Shown here piece after piece: positions 41,895 to 50,995 of a DNA stretch of 64,000 nt. Under the pieces are notes generated by a model, which was not told the DNA's origin, searched no databases, and saw only the letters and a program-made list of their open reading frames with translations. This stretch comes from Chthoniobacterales bacterium. GTDB lineage: Bacteria; Verrucomicrobiota; Verrucomicrobiia; Chthoniobacterales; JAATET01. The translations under genes and the position numbers were made by a program. Location: positions 26,332 through 90,331 of the forward strand of contig DATCRI010000053.1 of NCBI GenBank assembly GCA_036569045.1, in the 5' to 3' direction. Positions within the stretch are counted from its first letter, which is position 1, and every line of letters starts with the position of its first letter.

Positions 41895-42536
41895 CTACTC
41901 GACGATTGGCTTCGACTCCGGGAGCACCGCGGCGAATTCCTTCCGCGATTGCACGACCTCGTCGACGAGCCCGTAGGCCTTCGCCTCTTCGGCCGTCATG
42001 TAATAATCGCGGTCTGCGTCGCGCTCCACCTGCTCGACGGGTTTGCCCGTGTGGTGCGAGAGGATGCCGTTCAGGCGGCGCTTGAGCTTATACATGAACT
42101 CCACCTGCCGCTCGACGTCGCTGGCCTGGCCCTGCGCGCCGCCGGAGACCTGATGGATCATGATATCGGAGTTGGGCAACGCGTAGCGCTTACCCTTCGT
42201 GCCCGCAGCGAGGAGCACCGCGCCCATGCTGGCGGCGATGCCCATGCAATATGTCGTCACGTCGCACGTCACGAACTGCATCGTGTCGTAGATCGCGAGC
42301 CCCGCCGTGACGGAACCGCCCGGCGAGTTGATGTAAATGTTGATGTCCTTCTTCGGGTCCTCCATCTGGAGGAACAGGAGCTGCGCGATCACGAGGTTCG
42401 CCACGTGATCATCGATGCCGGTGCCGATGAAGATGATGCGGTCCTTGAGGAGCCGCGAGTAGATGTCGTAACTGCGCTCGCCGCGACCGGTTTGCTCGAT
42501 GACGACGGGGACCAGCATGGATTGGGGCTGTGACAT
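41895..42536 (-). CDS. clpP: ATP-dependent Clp protease proteolytic subunit
   Basis: A 213-residue serine protease with [33 protein letters not shown] (catalytic Ser103) and [15 protein letters not shown] (His128). The catalytic Asp lies in the [10 protein letters not shown] segment (about 177 by alignment spacing). It follows tig by six bases, in the order tig-clpP-clpX. Confidence 0.97.
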   Translation of the reverse strand: MSQPQSMLVPVVIEQTGRGERSYDIYSRLLKDRIIFIGTGIDDHVANLVIAQLLFLQMEDPKKDINIYINSPGGSVTAGLAIYDTMQFVTCDVTTYCMGIAASMGAVLLAAGTKGKRYALPNSDIMIHQVSGGAQGQASDVERQVEFMYKLKRRLNGILSHHTGKPVEQVERDADRDYYMTAEEAKAYGLVDEVVQSRKEFAAVLPESKPIVE

Positions 42537-42542
42537 AGAATG

Positions 42543-43865
42543 TTAAGACGCCTGCGTCGCAGGTTCGCGAACCGTAACATTCGAGGTGATGAAATCAAGG
42601 GCCTTGCCCGCGAGAATCTGCTCGCGAATCTGGCCGAAGGCATCGCGCTTCTGCAGGTCCTTCACGAACTTCTGCACCGGCACCTGATAGCGCGCGGCCA
42701 TCTGCGTGACGTGGAACGCGAGTTCCTGCTGGGTGACCTCGATCTTCTCCTTTTCCGCGATGCGGAGGAGAAGGAACGTCGTGCGCACGCGCTCCGTCGC
42801 ACTCTGCTTCGCCGCCCCGAGGATCTCGTCCTCGTGCGACTTGAGTTCTTCATCGCTCACGCCGCGGCCCTGGTTTTCCTGCACGATCTCCTTCAGGATG
42901 CCGGACATCTCGTTATTGATCATGTGCTGCGGCAGCTCGCATGTGACCGAGGTGAGGAGGTGCTTGATGGCGCCAGAGCGCTTGCCGGTCTCGTATTCGT
43001 TCTCGGCGTATTTCTCGAGCTCGACGCGAAGGCGCTCACGCACCTCGGTCATCGTCTTGCCCGGGTCGAGCTTGTTCGCGAGTTCATCGTCCAGCGCGGG
43101 CAGCACCCGGGCGCGAATCTCGTGCAATGTCGCGGAATACGCGAGCTGCTTGCCGCGGACAGCCGGGAACGGGAACTCCTCGGGAATGCTGATCGTGAAA
43201 TCGCGGCTCTCGCCGATGTTCAATCCGACGAGGGCTTCGCTGAAGCCCGGCGCGAGCGTCTCGGGCGCGAGGCGGATCCACCAGTTCGGCTTGCCGGCGA
43301 GCAGCGGCGGGCAGTTCTCGATCGCCTCGGCCAGCGGCTGGCCATCGAGCGTGCCGGCATAGGTGAGCACGGCGAAGTCACCCATCTCGAGGGCGCGGCC
43401 CTCGACGGTCTGGAAGTCCGCATGCTGCTCGGCGATATTGTTGAGCGCGGCTTCGACATCGGAATCGGTGATCGCCTTCTTCGCGATCTCGACAGGGATG
43501 TTCGAATAATCGGGAAGCTCGAACTCGGGCGACGTCACCACCGTGGCGGTGAAGCGCATCGATTTGTCCGAGGCGATCTCGACGTCCTCGACCTTTGAGA
43601 CGGAAAGCACGCGAAGGCTTTTTTCCGTGATGGCCTCGTTCAGCGCCGCGCGCAGGAGCTTGTTCTGAAGCTCCTCGCGGATGTCCGCGCTGAATTTCTT
43701 GTCGATGAGGGCCTGCGGGGCCTTGCCGGGGCGGTAGCCGGGAAGGCGGGCCTGTTTCTGAAATTGTTTGGCCACCGTCTGCCATTCGCGCTCGACGCGC
43801 TCGGGCTCGAGCTCGACGCGGAGCGTGGTGATGCAATTGGGCTGGGAATCTACGACGACGTTCAT
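42543..43865 (-). CDS. tig: trigger factor (ribosome-associated chaperone/PPIase)
   Basis: 440 residues from the ATG at 43865. The N-terminal ribosome-binding region ends with RLPGYRPGKAPQALI, close to the GFRPGKVP-type signature. A PPIase-like middle follows (FAVLTYAGTLDGQPLAEA, PGFSEALVGLNIGESRDFTI), then a long helical C-terminal chaperone domain. It binds nascent chains at the ribosome exit. It heads the tig-clpP-clpX-GT4-trmB operon. Confidence 0.95.
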   Translation of the reverse strand: MNVVVDSQPNCITTLRVELEPERVEREWQTVAKQFQKQARLPGYRPGKAPQALIDKKFSADIREELQNKLLRAALNEAITEKSLRVLSVSKVEDVEIASDKSMRFTATVVTSPEFELPDYSNIPVEIAKKAITDSDVEAALNNIAEQHADFQTVEGRALEMGDFAVLTYAGTLDGQPLAEAIENCPPLLAGKPNWWIRLAPETLAPGFSEALVGLNIGESRDFTISIPEEFPFPAVRGKQLAYSATLHEIRARVLPALDDELANKLDPGKTMTEVRERLRVELEKYAENEYETGKRSGAIKHLLTSVTCELPQHMINNEMSGILKEIVQENQGRGVSDEELKSHEDEILGAAKQSATERVRTTFLLLRIAEKEKIEVTQQELAFHVTQMAARYQVPVQKFVKDLQKRDAFGQIREQILAGKALDFITSNVTVREPATQAS

Positions 43866-44017
43866 AATGCGAATCGAGCAGTCAAGCATACCCACCCCGC
43901 CACGACAACCGCAACGTCCCGCAAATTTCCGCGAACGCCGGGTCGCCTCGCGAGGTCGAAGGAGAGAATCATTTCCGCAACTCCTCGACCCGTGCTAGCT
44001 TCCGCCCGCCAAGCCTC

Positions 44018-45811
44018 ATGATCAAACGCCTCGCTCTTCTCGTCTCGCTCACCCTCCCGCTCGCCGGCTGCGGCAAGAAAAGCCCGACCGCCCCGGAGGC
44101 CGCGGGCTCGGCCATCAAGGATGTGCCGGTGCAGATCGAGGACGGCGGCGAGCCCGATCCCGTCGCGGTGCCCACGGCGCTGAAAGGCGGAACGTTCACG
44201 ACCTGGGCTGGCGGATATCCGAAGTCGCTGAACATGTGGCTCGACTACAATTCCTTCTCGAAGAGCGTCTGCGATCTGCTCTTCGAACCCCTCGTCGCCC
44301 TCCATCCCACCAGGGACGAGCCCGTCGGCATCCTCGCCAAATCCTGGGAAATTTCGTCAGATAAGAAGACCTTCACCTTTCATCTCGACCCCCAGGCGAA
44401 GTGGAGCGACGGCCAGCCGGTCACCGCCGAGGACGTCCAGTTCTACTACGACACGATGATGAATCCGAAGAATCTCACGTCGATCTTCCGCGTGGATCTG
44501 TCGCGATTCAGCCGTCCCGAGGTGGTCGATCCCCTCACCGTCCGCATCACCGCCAACCAGCCGCACTGGGCGAATTTCTGGACCGCAGCCGGCATGGTCG
44601 CCTTTCCGAAGCACGTCTGGAAGGACCTCGATTTCAACAGGCAGAACTTTGAACTTCCGGTCGTCAGCGGCCCGTATCAGCTCGGCGAGATCAAGACCAA
44701 CCGCTCGATTCAGCTCAAGCGCCGCGGTGACTGGTGGGGCCGGGTCAAGCAGTTCAACGTGGGCAAATACAACTTCGACTATCTTCTCTTCAAAGCGATG
44801 GAAGATCGCAACAAGGCCTTCGAACTCTTCAAATCCGGCGGTCTCGATCTTTTGCCGATGTATACCGCCTCCATCTGGGTCCAGAAGACTCCGGACATTC
44901 CGCAGGTGAAGAAAAACTGGATCGTCCGCCAGACCGTCGCGAACCAGGAGCCCAAGGCCTTCCAAGGCATGGCGATGAACATGCAGCGGCCGCTCTTTCA
45001 GGATCCGAAGGTTCGCCAGGCTCTCGCGCTCCTCTTCAACCGCGAGCTCATGAACGAGAAGCTGATGTTCGATCAGTATTTTCTCCTGAACTCCTATTAT
45101 CCGGACCTCTATCCCAATAATCAAAACCCTGCCGTGCCGCTCGTAAAATACAACGAGGAAGCCGCGCGGGCGCTGCTCAAGGAAGCCGGCTGGACCGTCG
45201 GCGCGGACGGCATTCTCCAAAAGGACGGCAAGCCCTTCTCCTTCACCATTGTTCACTACGACGGCTCGGAACTCCGCCACCTCAACATCTACCTGCAGTC
45301 GCTCAAGTCCGTCGGAATCGACGCGAAGATCGAAGTCATTTCGATGTCGTCCTTCCAGAAACGCGTCGACAACCACGACTTCGACATGTGCTGGACGAAC
45401 TGGGGCGCCAGCCGGCTGCGCGATCCCGAGGCGTCCTGGGCCTCGAAGACGGCGGATGAAATCGCGACGAACAATGTGACCGCGCTCAAGGATCCCGAGA
45501 TCGACCGTCTCATCGAGCAGCAGAAGACGGAAATGGACATGAGCAAGCGCAACGACATCCTCCGCCAGATCGACGCCCGGCTCGTCGCCATCAGCCCCTT
45601 CGTCCTGATGTGGCAGAACGCAAAGAATCGCCTGCTTTACTGGAACAAGTTTGGAACGCCGAAATACGTGCTCGATAAGTTCAGCAAGGAAGAAGCCGCC
45701 CTCGTCTACTGGTGGCTCGATCCCGCGAAGGAAAAGGCCCTCACCGAGGCCATGAAGGCCGACGCCGCGTTGCCGCCGGTCCCGGCCGAAGTCACCTACG
45801 CGGGGGAATGA
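44018..45811 (+). CDS. peptide ABC transporter substrate-binding lipoprotein (family 5, YejA-like)
   Basis: A 597-residue lipoprotein (LALLVSLTLPLAGC, lipobox LAGC). The SBP_bac_5 domain contains LAKSWEISSDKKTFTFHLDP, KWSDGQPVTAEDVQFYYDTM and VSGPYQLGEI. The long form with FQGMAMNMQRPLFQDPKVRQ and a late DMCWTNWG is close to the YejA/microcin-C-type binding proteins. It captures oligopeptides outside the inner membrane for the permease encoded next. The stop overlaps the permease start by four bases. Confidence 0.93.
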   Translation: MIKRLALLVSLTLPLAGCGKKSPTAPEAAGSAIKDVPVQIEDGGEPDPVAVPTALKGGTFTTWAGGYPKSLNMWLDYNSFSKSVCDLLFEPLVALHPTRDEPVGILAKSWEISSDKKTFTFHLDPQAKWSDGQPVTAEDVQFYYDTMMNPKNLTSIFRVDLSRFSRPEVVDPLTVRITANQPHWANFWTAAGMVAFPKHVWKDLDFNRQNFELPVVSGPYQLGEIKTNRSIQLKRRGDWWGRVKQFNVGKYNFDYLLFKAMEDRNKAFELFKSGGLDLLPMYTASIWVQKTPDIPQVKKNWIVRQTVANQEPKAFQGMAMNMQRPLFQDPKVRQALALLFNRELMNEKLMFDQYFLLNSYYPDLYPNNQNPAVPLVKYNEEAARALLKEAGWTVGADGILQKDGKPFSFTIVHYDGSELRHLNIYLQSLKSVGIDAKIEVISMSSFQKRVDNHDFDMCWTNWGASRLRDPEASWASKTADEIATNNVTALKDPEIDRLIEQQKTEMDMSKRNDILRQIDARLVAISPFVLMWQNAKNRLLYWNKFGTPKYVLDKFSKEEAALVYWWLDPAKEKALTEAMKADAALPPVPAEVTYAGE

Positions 45812-46815
45812 GCGCCTACATTCTTCGGCGACTTCTCCTGATCATCCCCACGCTGATCGGCATCAGCCTCATCTGCTTCGCACTCGTCCAGTTCATCCCG
45901 GGCGGGCCCGTGGAGCAGATGATCTCCAAGGTCCAGCACGCGGCCGCCTACCACCCCGGCAGCCGCGGCATCTCGACCGAGGAGATCCAGAACATCAAAG
46001 CCTACTTCGGCTTCGATCAGCCCGCCTATGTCCGCTACTTCACCTGGCTGGGCAACATGTGCCGCGGCGACTTCGGCAACTCCTACGTTTACCAAAAGCC
46101 CGTGCTCGAGGTCATCGTGAGCAAGATGCCGATCTCCCTTTTCTTCGGCCTCGTCTCCTACCTGATCTCCTACACGATTTCGCTCCCCCTCGGCGTGCGG
46201 AAGGCGATGACCAATGGCAGCTGGTCCGACACATTGTCCTCCGTCGCCGTCTTCGCCGGATACGTGATTCCCGGTTACGCGCTCGGCATTCTCCTCATCA
46301 TCTTCTTCGCCGGCGGCAACTACCTCTCGTGGTTCCCGATCGGCAACATGGTCTCGGACAATTTCGAGTCGCTCCCTCCCCTGGCGCAGGCGCTCGACTT
46401 CCTCCATCACATGGTGCTGCCCGTCTTCTGTTACGTCATCGGCGACTTCGCCCTGCTCACCCTCCTGATGAAAAACTCGATCATCGAGGAACTGAACAAG
46501 GACTACATGCGCACCGCCATGGCGAAGGGCCTCTCGTTCCGACGCGCCGTCTGGGGCCAGGCGTTTCGCAACGCTCTCATCCCGATTGCCACGGGCGTCG
46601 GCTCCATCCTCGCCGTCTTCTTCACGAGTTCGCTGCTCATCGAGCGCGTGTTCGACATCGACGGCATGGGCCTGCTCTTCTTCAACTCGATGATCGGGCG
46701 CGACTACAACGTCGTCCTGGGCATCATCATCCTCAGCAGCCTGCTCGTCATGCTCGGGCGCCTGCTCAGTGACATCATCTACGTGGCGGTCGACCCGCGC
46801 ATCCGCTTCGACTGA
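45808..46815 (+). CDS. peptide ABC transporter permease (YejB/DppB-like)
   Basis: A 335-residue inner-membrane permease from the ATG at 45808. Its N-terminus, MSAYILRRLLLIIPTLIGIS, is typical of DppB/OppB/YejB. About six TM helices are present. The ABC permease EAA loop reads DYMRTAMAKGLSFRRAVWGQ. An extended periplasmic loop with EIQNIKAYFGFD is YejB-like. It overlaps the preceding binding-protein gene (ATGA) and the next permease gene (TGATG). Confidence 0.93.
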   Translation: MSAYILRRLLLIIPTLIGISLICFALVQFIPGGPVEQMISKVQHAAAYHPGSRGISTEEIQNIKAYFGFDQPAYVRYFTWLGNMCRGDFGNSYVYQKPVLEVIVSKMPISLFFGLVSYLISYTISLPLGVRKAMTNGSWSDTLSSVAVFAGYVIPGYALGILLIIFFAGGNYLSWFPIGNMVSDNFESLPPLAQALDFLHHMVLPVFCYVIGDFALLTLLMKNSIIEELNKDYMRTAMAKGLSFRRAVWGQAFRNALIPIATGVGSILAVFFTSSLLIERVFDIDGMGLLFFNSMIGRDYNVVLGIIILSSLLVMLGRLLSDIIYVAVDPRIRFD

Positions 46816-47846
46816 TGTTCTCCCCGCTCACCAGGAGCCGACTCCGGAAATTCCGCTCGATCAAGCGCGCGTGGTGGTCGCTCTGGATCCTCGGAATCGC
46901 GTTTGTCCTCTCGCTCTTCAGCGAACAGCTCGTCAACGATCACCCGCTCATCCTTCGCTACGAGGGGCGCACCTACTTCCCCACGCTCAAATTCTACTCC
47001 GGCAAGGAATTCGGCGGCCCCTACCGCACCGAGGCCGACTACCGCGCGCTCCGCGACGCCCCCGCATTTCTCGCGAAGGGTGGCTGGATGCTCCTGCCGC
47101 CCATCCCGCACAACCCTCTTCACCCCTACCTCGATCTCGATGGAGCCCCGCCCCATCCACCGTCGCTCGAGCACTGGCTCGGCACCGACAACACCGCACG
47201 CGACGTGCTCGCCCGCCTTATCTACGGCTTTCGGATCTGCATGACGTTCGCGCTCTCGCTGGCCGCGATCAGCTGCGTGATCGGAATGATCGTCGGCGGC
47301 GTGCAGGGATATTTCGGCGGCAAGGTCGATCTCATCATCCAGCGACTCATCGAAATCTGGTCCGCCCTGCCCATTCTTTACGTCGTCATCCTGCTCGGCT
47401 CGATCTACGGCCAGAGCTTCGGCGTCATCCTTTTCGTCATGGCGCTCTTCGAGTGGATCGCGCTGTCCTATTACATGCGCGGCGAATTCTACAAACTGCG
47501 CGAGCGCCCGTTCGTCCTCGCCGCTCGCGGCCTCGGCGCAGGAAACCTCCGCATCATCTTTCGTCAGATCCTGCCCAACGCCCTCACGCCGGTCATCACC
47601 CTGCTTCCCTTCATGATCGTCGCCGGCATCTCGGCGCTCACCTCGCTCGACTTCCTCGGCTTCGGCCTTCAGCCCCCCACTCCCTCCTGGGGCGAAATGA
47701 TTCAGCAGGGCCTGCAAAACCTCAACGCCCCATGGGTCGCCACCTCCGCGGTAACCGCATTGTTTCTCACGCTCATGCTCGCTACCTTCGTCGGCGAAGG
47801 CGTGCGCGAAGCCTTCGATCCGAAATCCCACGTCAAACTGCAATGA
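46815..47846 (+). CDS. peptide ABC transporter permease (YejE/DppC-like)
   Basis: A 343-residue permease with FRSIKRAWWSLWIL at the start and a long periplasmic insertion (LRYEGRTYFPTLKFYSGKEF) typical of YejE. The segment HWLGTDNTARDVLARLIYGF is the DppC/YejE signature, and the EAA loop is LAARGLGAGNLRIIFRQILPN. It pairs with the upstream permease to form the channel. The gene overlaps the ATPase gene by four bases. Confidence 0.93.
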   Translation: MFSPLTRSRLRKFRSIKRAWWSLWILGIAFVLSLFSEQLVNDHPLILRYEGRTYFPTLKFYSGKEFGGPYRTEADYRALRDAPAFLAKGGWMLLPPIPHNPLHPYLDLDGAPPHPPSLEHWLGTDNTARDVLARLIYGFRICMTFALSLAAISCVIGMIVGGVQGYFGGKVDLIIQRLIEIWSALPILYVVILLGSIYGQSFGVILFVMALFEWIALSYYMRGEFYKLRERPFVLAARGLGAGNLRIIFRQILPNALTPVITLLPFMIVAGISALTSLDFLGFGLQPPTPSWGEMIQQGLQNLNAPWVATSAVTALFLTLMLATFVGEGVREAFDPKSHVKLQ

Positions 47847-48688
47847 ATCCGCCGCTCCTCGAGATCCGGGACCTCTCCATCGCCTTCGAGACCGAGGCCG
47901 GCCGGTTCGATGCCGTGCTCGGCACGTCCTTCAAGCTCGAGCGCGGCTCCACGCTCGCCATCGTCGGCGAAAGCGGCAGCGGCAAAAGCGTCACCGCCCT
48001 CGCCCTCACCCGACTTCTCCCCCAGCCCCCGGCGAAATACGTCTCCGGCGAGATTCTCTGGAAGGGCGCCGACGTCCTGAAGATGACCCCGCGGGAGCTG
48101 CGCGCCATCCGCGGCGGCGAGATCGCCTACATTTTTCAGGAGCCCTCGACGTCGCTGAATCCGGTTTACACGATCCGCAACCAGATCGCCGAAGCCATCC
48201 GCCTGCATCGTCCCGAGGTGAAGGACATCGACGCCGAGGTCATCAAATGGCTCGACGCCGTCGGCATCGTGAATCCCGCCCAACGCATGCGCGACTACCC
48301 GCACCAGCTCAGCGGCGGCATGCAGCAGCGCGCCATGATCGCCATGGCGCTGAGTTGTCAGCCCGACCTCCTCATCGCCGACGAGCCGACCACCGCGCTC
48401 GACGTCACCATCCAGGCGCAAATCCTCGACCAGCTCCGCGAGCTCCGCTCGAGCCTCGGCATGGCCGTCATCCTCATCACCCACAACTTCGCCATCATCC
48501 GCGGGCTCTGCGACCACGTCGCCGTCATGTTCCGCGGTCGCATCGTCGAGTTCGGCCCCGCCGCCGAAGTTCTGTCGAATCCGCAGCACCCCTACACCCG
48601 CGCGCTCATCGATTGCATCCCGAAGCTCGGCGCCGGCCGCGACCGCCTTCACACCATCGACTACGCCGCCATCGAGGCCGCCCTCTAG
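47843..48688 (+). CDS. peptide ABC transporter ATP-binding protein (DppD/OppD-like)
   Basis: A 281-residue ATPase with Walker A GESGSGKS at 42-49, Q-loop [12 protein letters not shown], signature [10 protein letters not shown], Walker [13 protein letters not shown] and the H-loop ILITHN. The C-terminus has the OppD/DppD-type end [14 protein letters not shown]. Normally this class works as a heterodimer or as a fused double ATPase (YejF). Only one cassette is present here and the next gene is a phosphatase, so a homodimer or an unlinked partner is implied. Confidence 0.93.
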   Translation: MNPPLLEIRDLSIAFETEAGRFDAVLGTSFKLERGSTLAIVGESGSGKSVTALALTRLLPQPPAKYVSGEILWKGADVLKMTPRELRAIRGGEIAYIFQEPSTSLNPVYTIRNQIAEAIRLHRPEVKDIDAEVIKWLDAVGIVNPAQRMRDYPHQLSGGMQQRAMIAMALSCQPDLLIADEPTTALDVTIQAQILDQLRELRSSLGMAVILITHNFAIIRGLCDHVAVMFRGRIVEFGPAAEVLSNPQHPYTRALIDCIPKLGAGRDRLHTIDYAAIEAAL

Positions 48689-48690
48689 TC

Positions 48691-49626
48691 ATGCTCATCC
48701 CGCTCCTCGCCGCAGGGTTCGCCGTGGCGATGCCGTGGGATTCGCCCAAGCCTCCCCCCGAGGGCACCCAGCTCATCCTCACGGAACCCGGGTTCCCCGA
48801 TCCTCCGCCCGAAGGCTCGGTCATCGACATCCCCGGCGAGCACGAGCTGCCAAGGAACTGGCGGTCCACCGGAAAGGCCGATCCGAAAATCAAGGGCAAT
48901 GCCGGCCTGAACACGCTCATGGCCTCCGGCAGTGGCCAGTTCTGCCGCAACCAGTTCTACGCCATCCAGGCCGCCCTGCGCGGACACCGCGTCGCCGTGA
49001 TCGACCTGCGCCAGGAGCCTCACGTCTTCCTGAACGGCGCCGCCGTCGCCTGGGGACCGCCCGATCTCGTCGGCTTCGACCGTTCCGCCCACGAAGTCGA
49101 GCGTGTGGAGCGGGTGTGGATGCAACACCTCGACGCCGGCAAGTTCACCACCGCCACCCAATACGCGCCCGGCGCCCTTGCGGACCAGTCGACATGGGAA
49201 CCCATCGAGCTGAAGATCGACATCCGCGACGCGGTCACGGAATACCAGCTCGTCCGCGAGGCTCGCTGGGGCTACTTCCGCATCGCCGCGCCCGATTCCG
49301 TGCTGCCCCGCGACGCCGACATCGATCGTTTCGTCGATCTCGTCCGAAATCTCGATGGCGACATCTGGCTGCACTTTCACTGCGATACCGGCGGCCGTCG
49401 CACGTCGCTCTACCTCGCGCTCTACGACATGATGCGGAACTACGTGAACGTCCCGCGGCCCGAGATCATCGCCCGTCAGCGTCGCCTCGGCGGCACGAAT
49501 CTCCTCGCCGGTCCCGACGGCTCCGCGCGCGGCCGCTTCCTCGCGCGCTTTTTCAACTACTGCTGGGAATGCGGCCCGCTCTTTCGCCGAAACTGGAGCA
49601 GCTGGAGCCGGAAAAATCCCGAATGA
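48691..49626 (+). CDS. PTP-like phytase/inositol-phosphate phosphatase family protein
   Basis: A 311-residue protein starting two bases after the ATPase stop. A short hydrophobic N-terminus (LIPLLAAGFAVAMP) may be a signal peptide. The cysteine-phosphatase loop WLHFHCDTGGRRTS has C231 and R237 in C-x5-R-T order. An Asp in APDSVLPRDADIDRF (D202) fits the general acid. The downstream ALYDMMRNYVN matches PTP-like phytases. The fifth loop position is Arg where Gly is usual. Co-transcription with a peptide importer is unusual. Confidence 0.8.
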   Translation: MLIPLLAAGFAVAMPWDSPKPPPEGTQLILTEPGFPDPPPEGSVIDIPGEHELPRNWRSTGKADPKIKGNAGLNTLMASGSGQFCRNQFYAIQAALRGHRVAVIDLRQEPHVFLNGAAVAWGPPDLVGFDRSAHEVERVERVWMQHLDAGKFTTATQYAPGALADQSTWEPIELKIDIRDAVTEYQLVREARWGYFRIAAPDSVLPRDADIDRFVDLVRNLDGDIWLHFHCDTGGRRTSLYLALYDMMRNYVNVPRPEIIARQRRLGGTNLLAGPDGSARGRFLARFFNYCWECGPLFRRNWSSWSRKNPE

Positions 49627-49630
49627 TCCC

Positions 49631-50314
49631 TCAGCCCACCTGCGAAGTCGCCGGTGCGTCGGACTCGTTGCGGCCGTAGAACTTCACGCCCAGCCTGATC
49701 TTTCCGCGACCACTGGCGACCCGCCACTTGTTCGTATCACGCAGCGAATAGATGCAGCCGCAATACTCCTGCTGGTAAAACTCCTCGCGCTTGGAAATCT
49801 CCACCATCCGCGAGGCCCCGCCACCCTTGCGCCAGTTGTAGGTCCAGTAATGCATGCCCGGGTAGCGCGCCGCCGCTCGCTCCCCGCAGCCATTGATCTG
49901 CTCCATGTTCTTCCAGCGCGAAATGCCGAGGCAGCTGGTGATCACGGGAAAGCCATGCTCATGCGCGTAGAGCGCCGTCCGCTCGAACCGCATGTCGAAA
50001 CACGCCGTGCAACGCGCACCGCGCTCCGGCTCCCATTCGAGCCCCTTCACGCGGGCGAACCAATTGTCCGTATCGTAATCCGCATCGACGAACGCCACGC
50101 CCGTCTTCTCGGCGAAGCGGATATTCTCCTCCTTCCGCAGCTCGTATTCCTTCCGCGGATGGATGTTCGGATTGTAGAAAAAAATCGTGTAGTCGACGCC
50201 CGACGCGGCCATCGCCTCCATCACCTCGCCCGAGCACGGCGCGCAGCACGAGTGGAGCAGCACCTTGCGGTGCCCCTCGGGCGGATCGATGACAAGCCGG
50301 TCGCTGGAATTCAT
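49631..50314 (-). CDS. queH: epoxyqueuosine reductase QueH
   Basis: A 227-residue enzyme with the QueH (DUF208) cysteines: HSCCAPCSG (C23, C24, C27), [11 protein letters not shown] (C102, C105) and QEYCGCIYS (C185, C187), which bind the Fe-S cluster and second metal. [16 protein letters not shown] and [11 protein letters not shown] are also conserved. It reduces epoxyqueuosine to queuosine in the tRNA wobble position. It converges on the phosphatase gene. Confidence 0.95.
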   Translation of the reverse strand: MNSSDRLVIDPPEGHRKVLLHSCCAPCSGEVMEAMAASGVDYTIFFYNPNIHPRKEYELRKEENIRFAEKTGVAFVDADYDTDNWFARVKGLEWEPERGARCTACFDMRFERTALYAHEHGFPVITSCLGISRWKNMEQINGCGERAAARYPGMHYWTYNWRKGGGASRMVEISKREEFYQQEYCGCIYSLRDTNKWRVASGRGKIRLGVKFYGRNESDAPATSQVG

Positions 50315-50416
50315 GACAGCCGTGCACTATGCTCTCATCAGCGCGGGATTTCAGGAAAAATTAACAGGGATGTGAATATCCGGCCCGCCTGGTCGTTCAG
50401 CTTGCAGGAAGCCATC

Positions 50417-50683
50417 ATGAAAACCGCCATTCTCTTCGCCACCATCATCGGTTCGCTCGCCTTTGCCGCCACCTCGCAGGCGGGTCCCCGAGTCAGCGTC
50501 TACGTCGGCTCCGGCGGCTACTGCGGGCCGCGCTATTACGCCCCGCCGGTGTGCTACGTCCCGCGCCGCACCTACTACCGGCCCGCGCCCGTTTATTACG
50601 CGCCCGCGCCGGTCGTCTACGTGCCCGCGCCGAGATTTTATCGCGCTCCGGTCCGTCGCGCCTCCTTCGGCTGGTGCCGCTAA
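50417..50683 (+). CDS. small secreted Tyr/Pro-rich protein
   Basis: An 88-residue protein with a signal peptide (ILFATIIGSLAFAATSQA). The mature part is almost entirely Tyr, Pro, Ala, Val and Arg (RRTYYRPAPVYYAPAPVVYV), with three cysteines. Similar YYAPAP-rich envelope proteins are common in Verrucomicrobiota and Planctomycetota and lack assigned functions. Secretion is well supported. Confidence 0.65.
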   Translation: MKTAILFATIIGSLAFAATSQAGPRVSVYVGSGGYCGPRYYAPPVCYVPRRTYYRPAPVYYAPAPVVYVPAPRFYRAPVRRASFGWCR

Positions 50684-50711
50684 TTTTCAGCCGCGAGATC
50701 AAGAATCGCGA

Positions 50712-50740
50712 TTGACAAATCGCGTCCAAAATTCGATTAA
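50712..50740 (+). promoter_or_regulatory. candidate promoter of tRNA-His
   Basis: TTGACA (50712-50717) is a perfect -35 hexamer. A weak -10 (GATTAA, 50735-50740) lies 17 bases downstream. A leader of about 45 bases then leads to the tRNA and includes the hairpin GGCCGAAG/CTTCGGCC (50756-50778). Confidence 0.45.
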
Positions 50741-50755
50741 GAACGGCTCGCCAAC

Positions 50756-50778
50756 GGCCGAAGGCATCGTCTTCGGCC
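50756..50778 (+). other. 8-bp hairpin in the tRNA-His leader
   Basis: GGCCGAAG (50756-50763) pairs with CTTCGGCC (50771-50778) around a 7-base loop. The hairpin ends ten bases before the mature tRNA. There is no T-tract, so it is more likely a processing structure than a terminator. It could also mark the end of the secreted-protein transcript. Confidence 0.4.
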
Positions 50779-50788
50779 AGGCCTGAAT

Positions 50789-50864
50789 GGTGACCGTAGC
50801 TCAATGGTAGAGTCCCAGATTGTGATTCTGGTTGTTGCGGGTTCGAATCCCGTCGGTCACCCCA
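50789..50864 (+). tRNA. tRNA-His (GTG anticodon)
   Basis: A full cloverleaf: acceptor GTGACCG/CGGTCAC, D-loop GCTCAATGGTAGAGT, anticodon stem CCAGA/TCTGG with loop TTGTGAT (anticodon GTG), and T-arm GCGGGTTCGAATCCCGT. The G at 50789 faces C73 and is the histidine-specific G-1. CCA at 50862-50864 is encoded. Confidence 0.95.
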
Positions 50865-50995
50865 TCACCCCCAGCACCTCTTGTGTGCAAGCAACGTGGT
50901 GGATGGCGGTGACGTGACCGTCGAGCCCCATTAAAGACATTCCGGGGGGAAACACTCGCTCGCAGGATCAATGGGCGATCCGCTCGCCGGATTCT

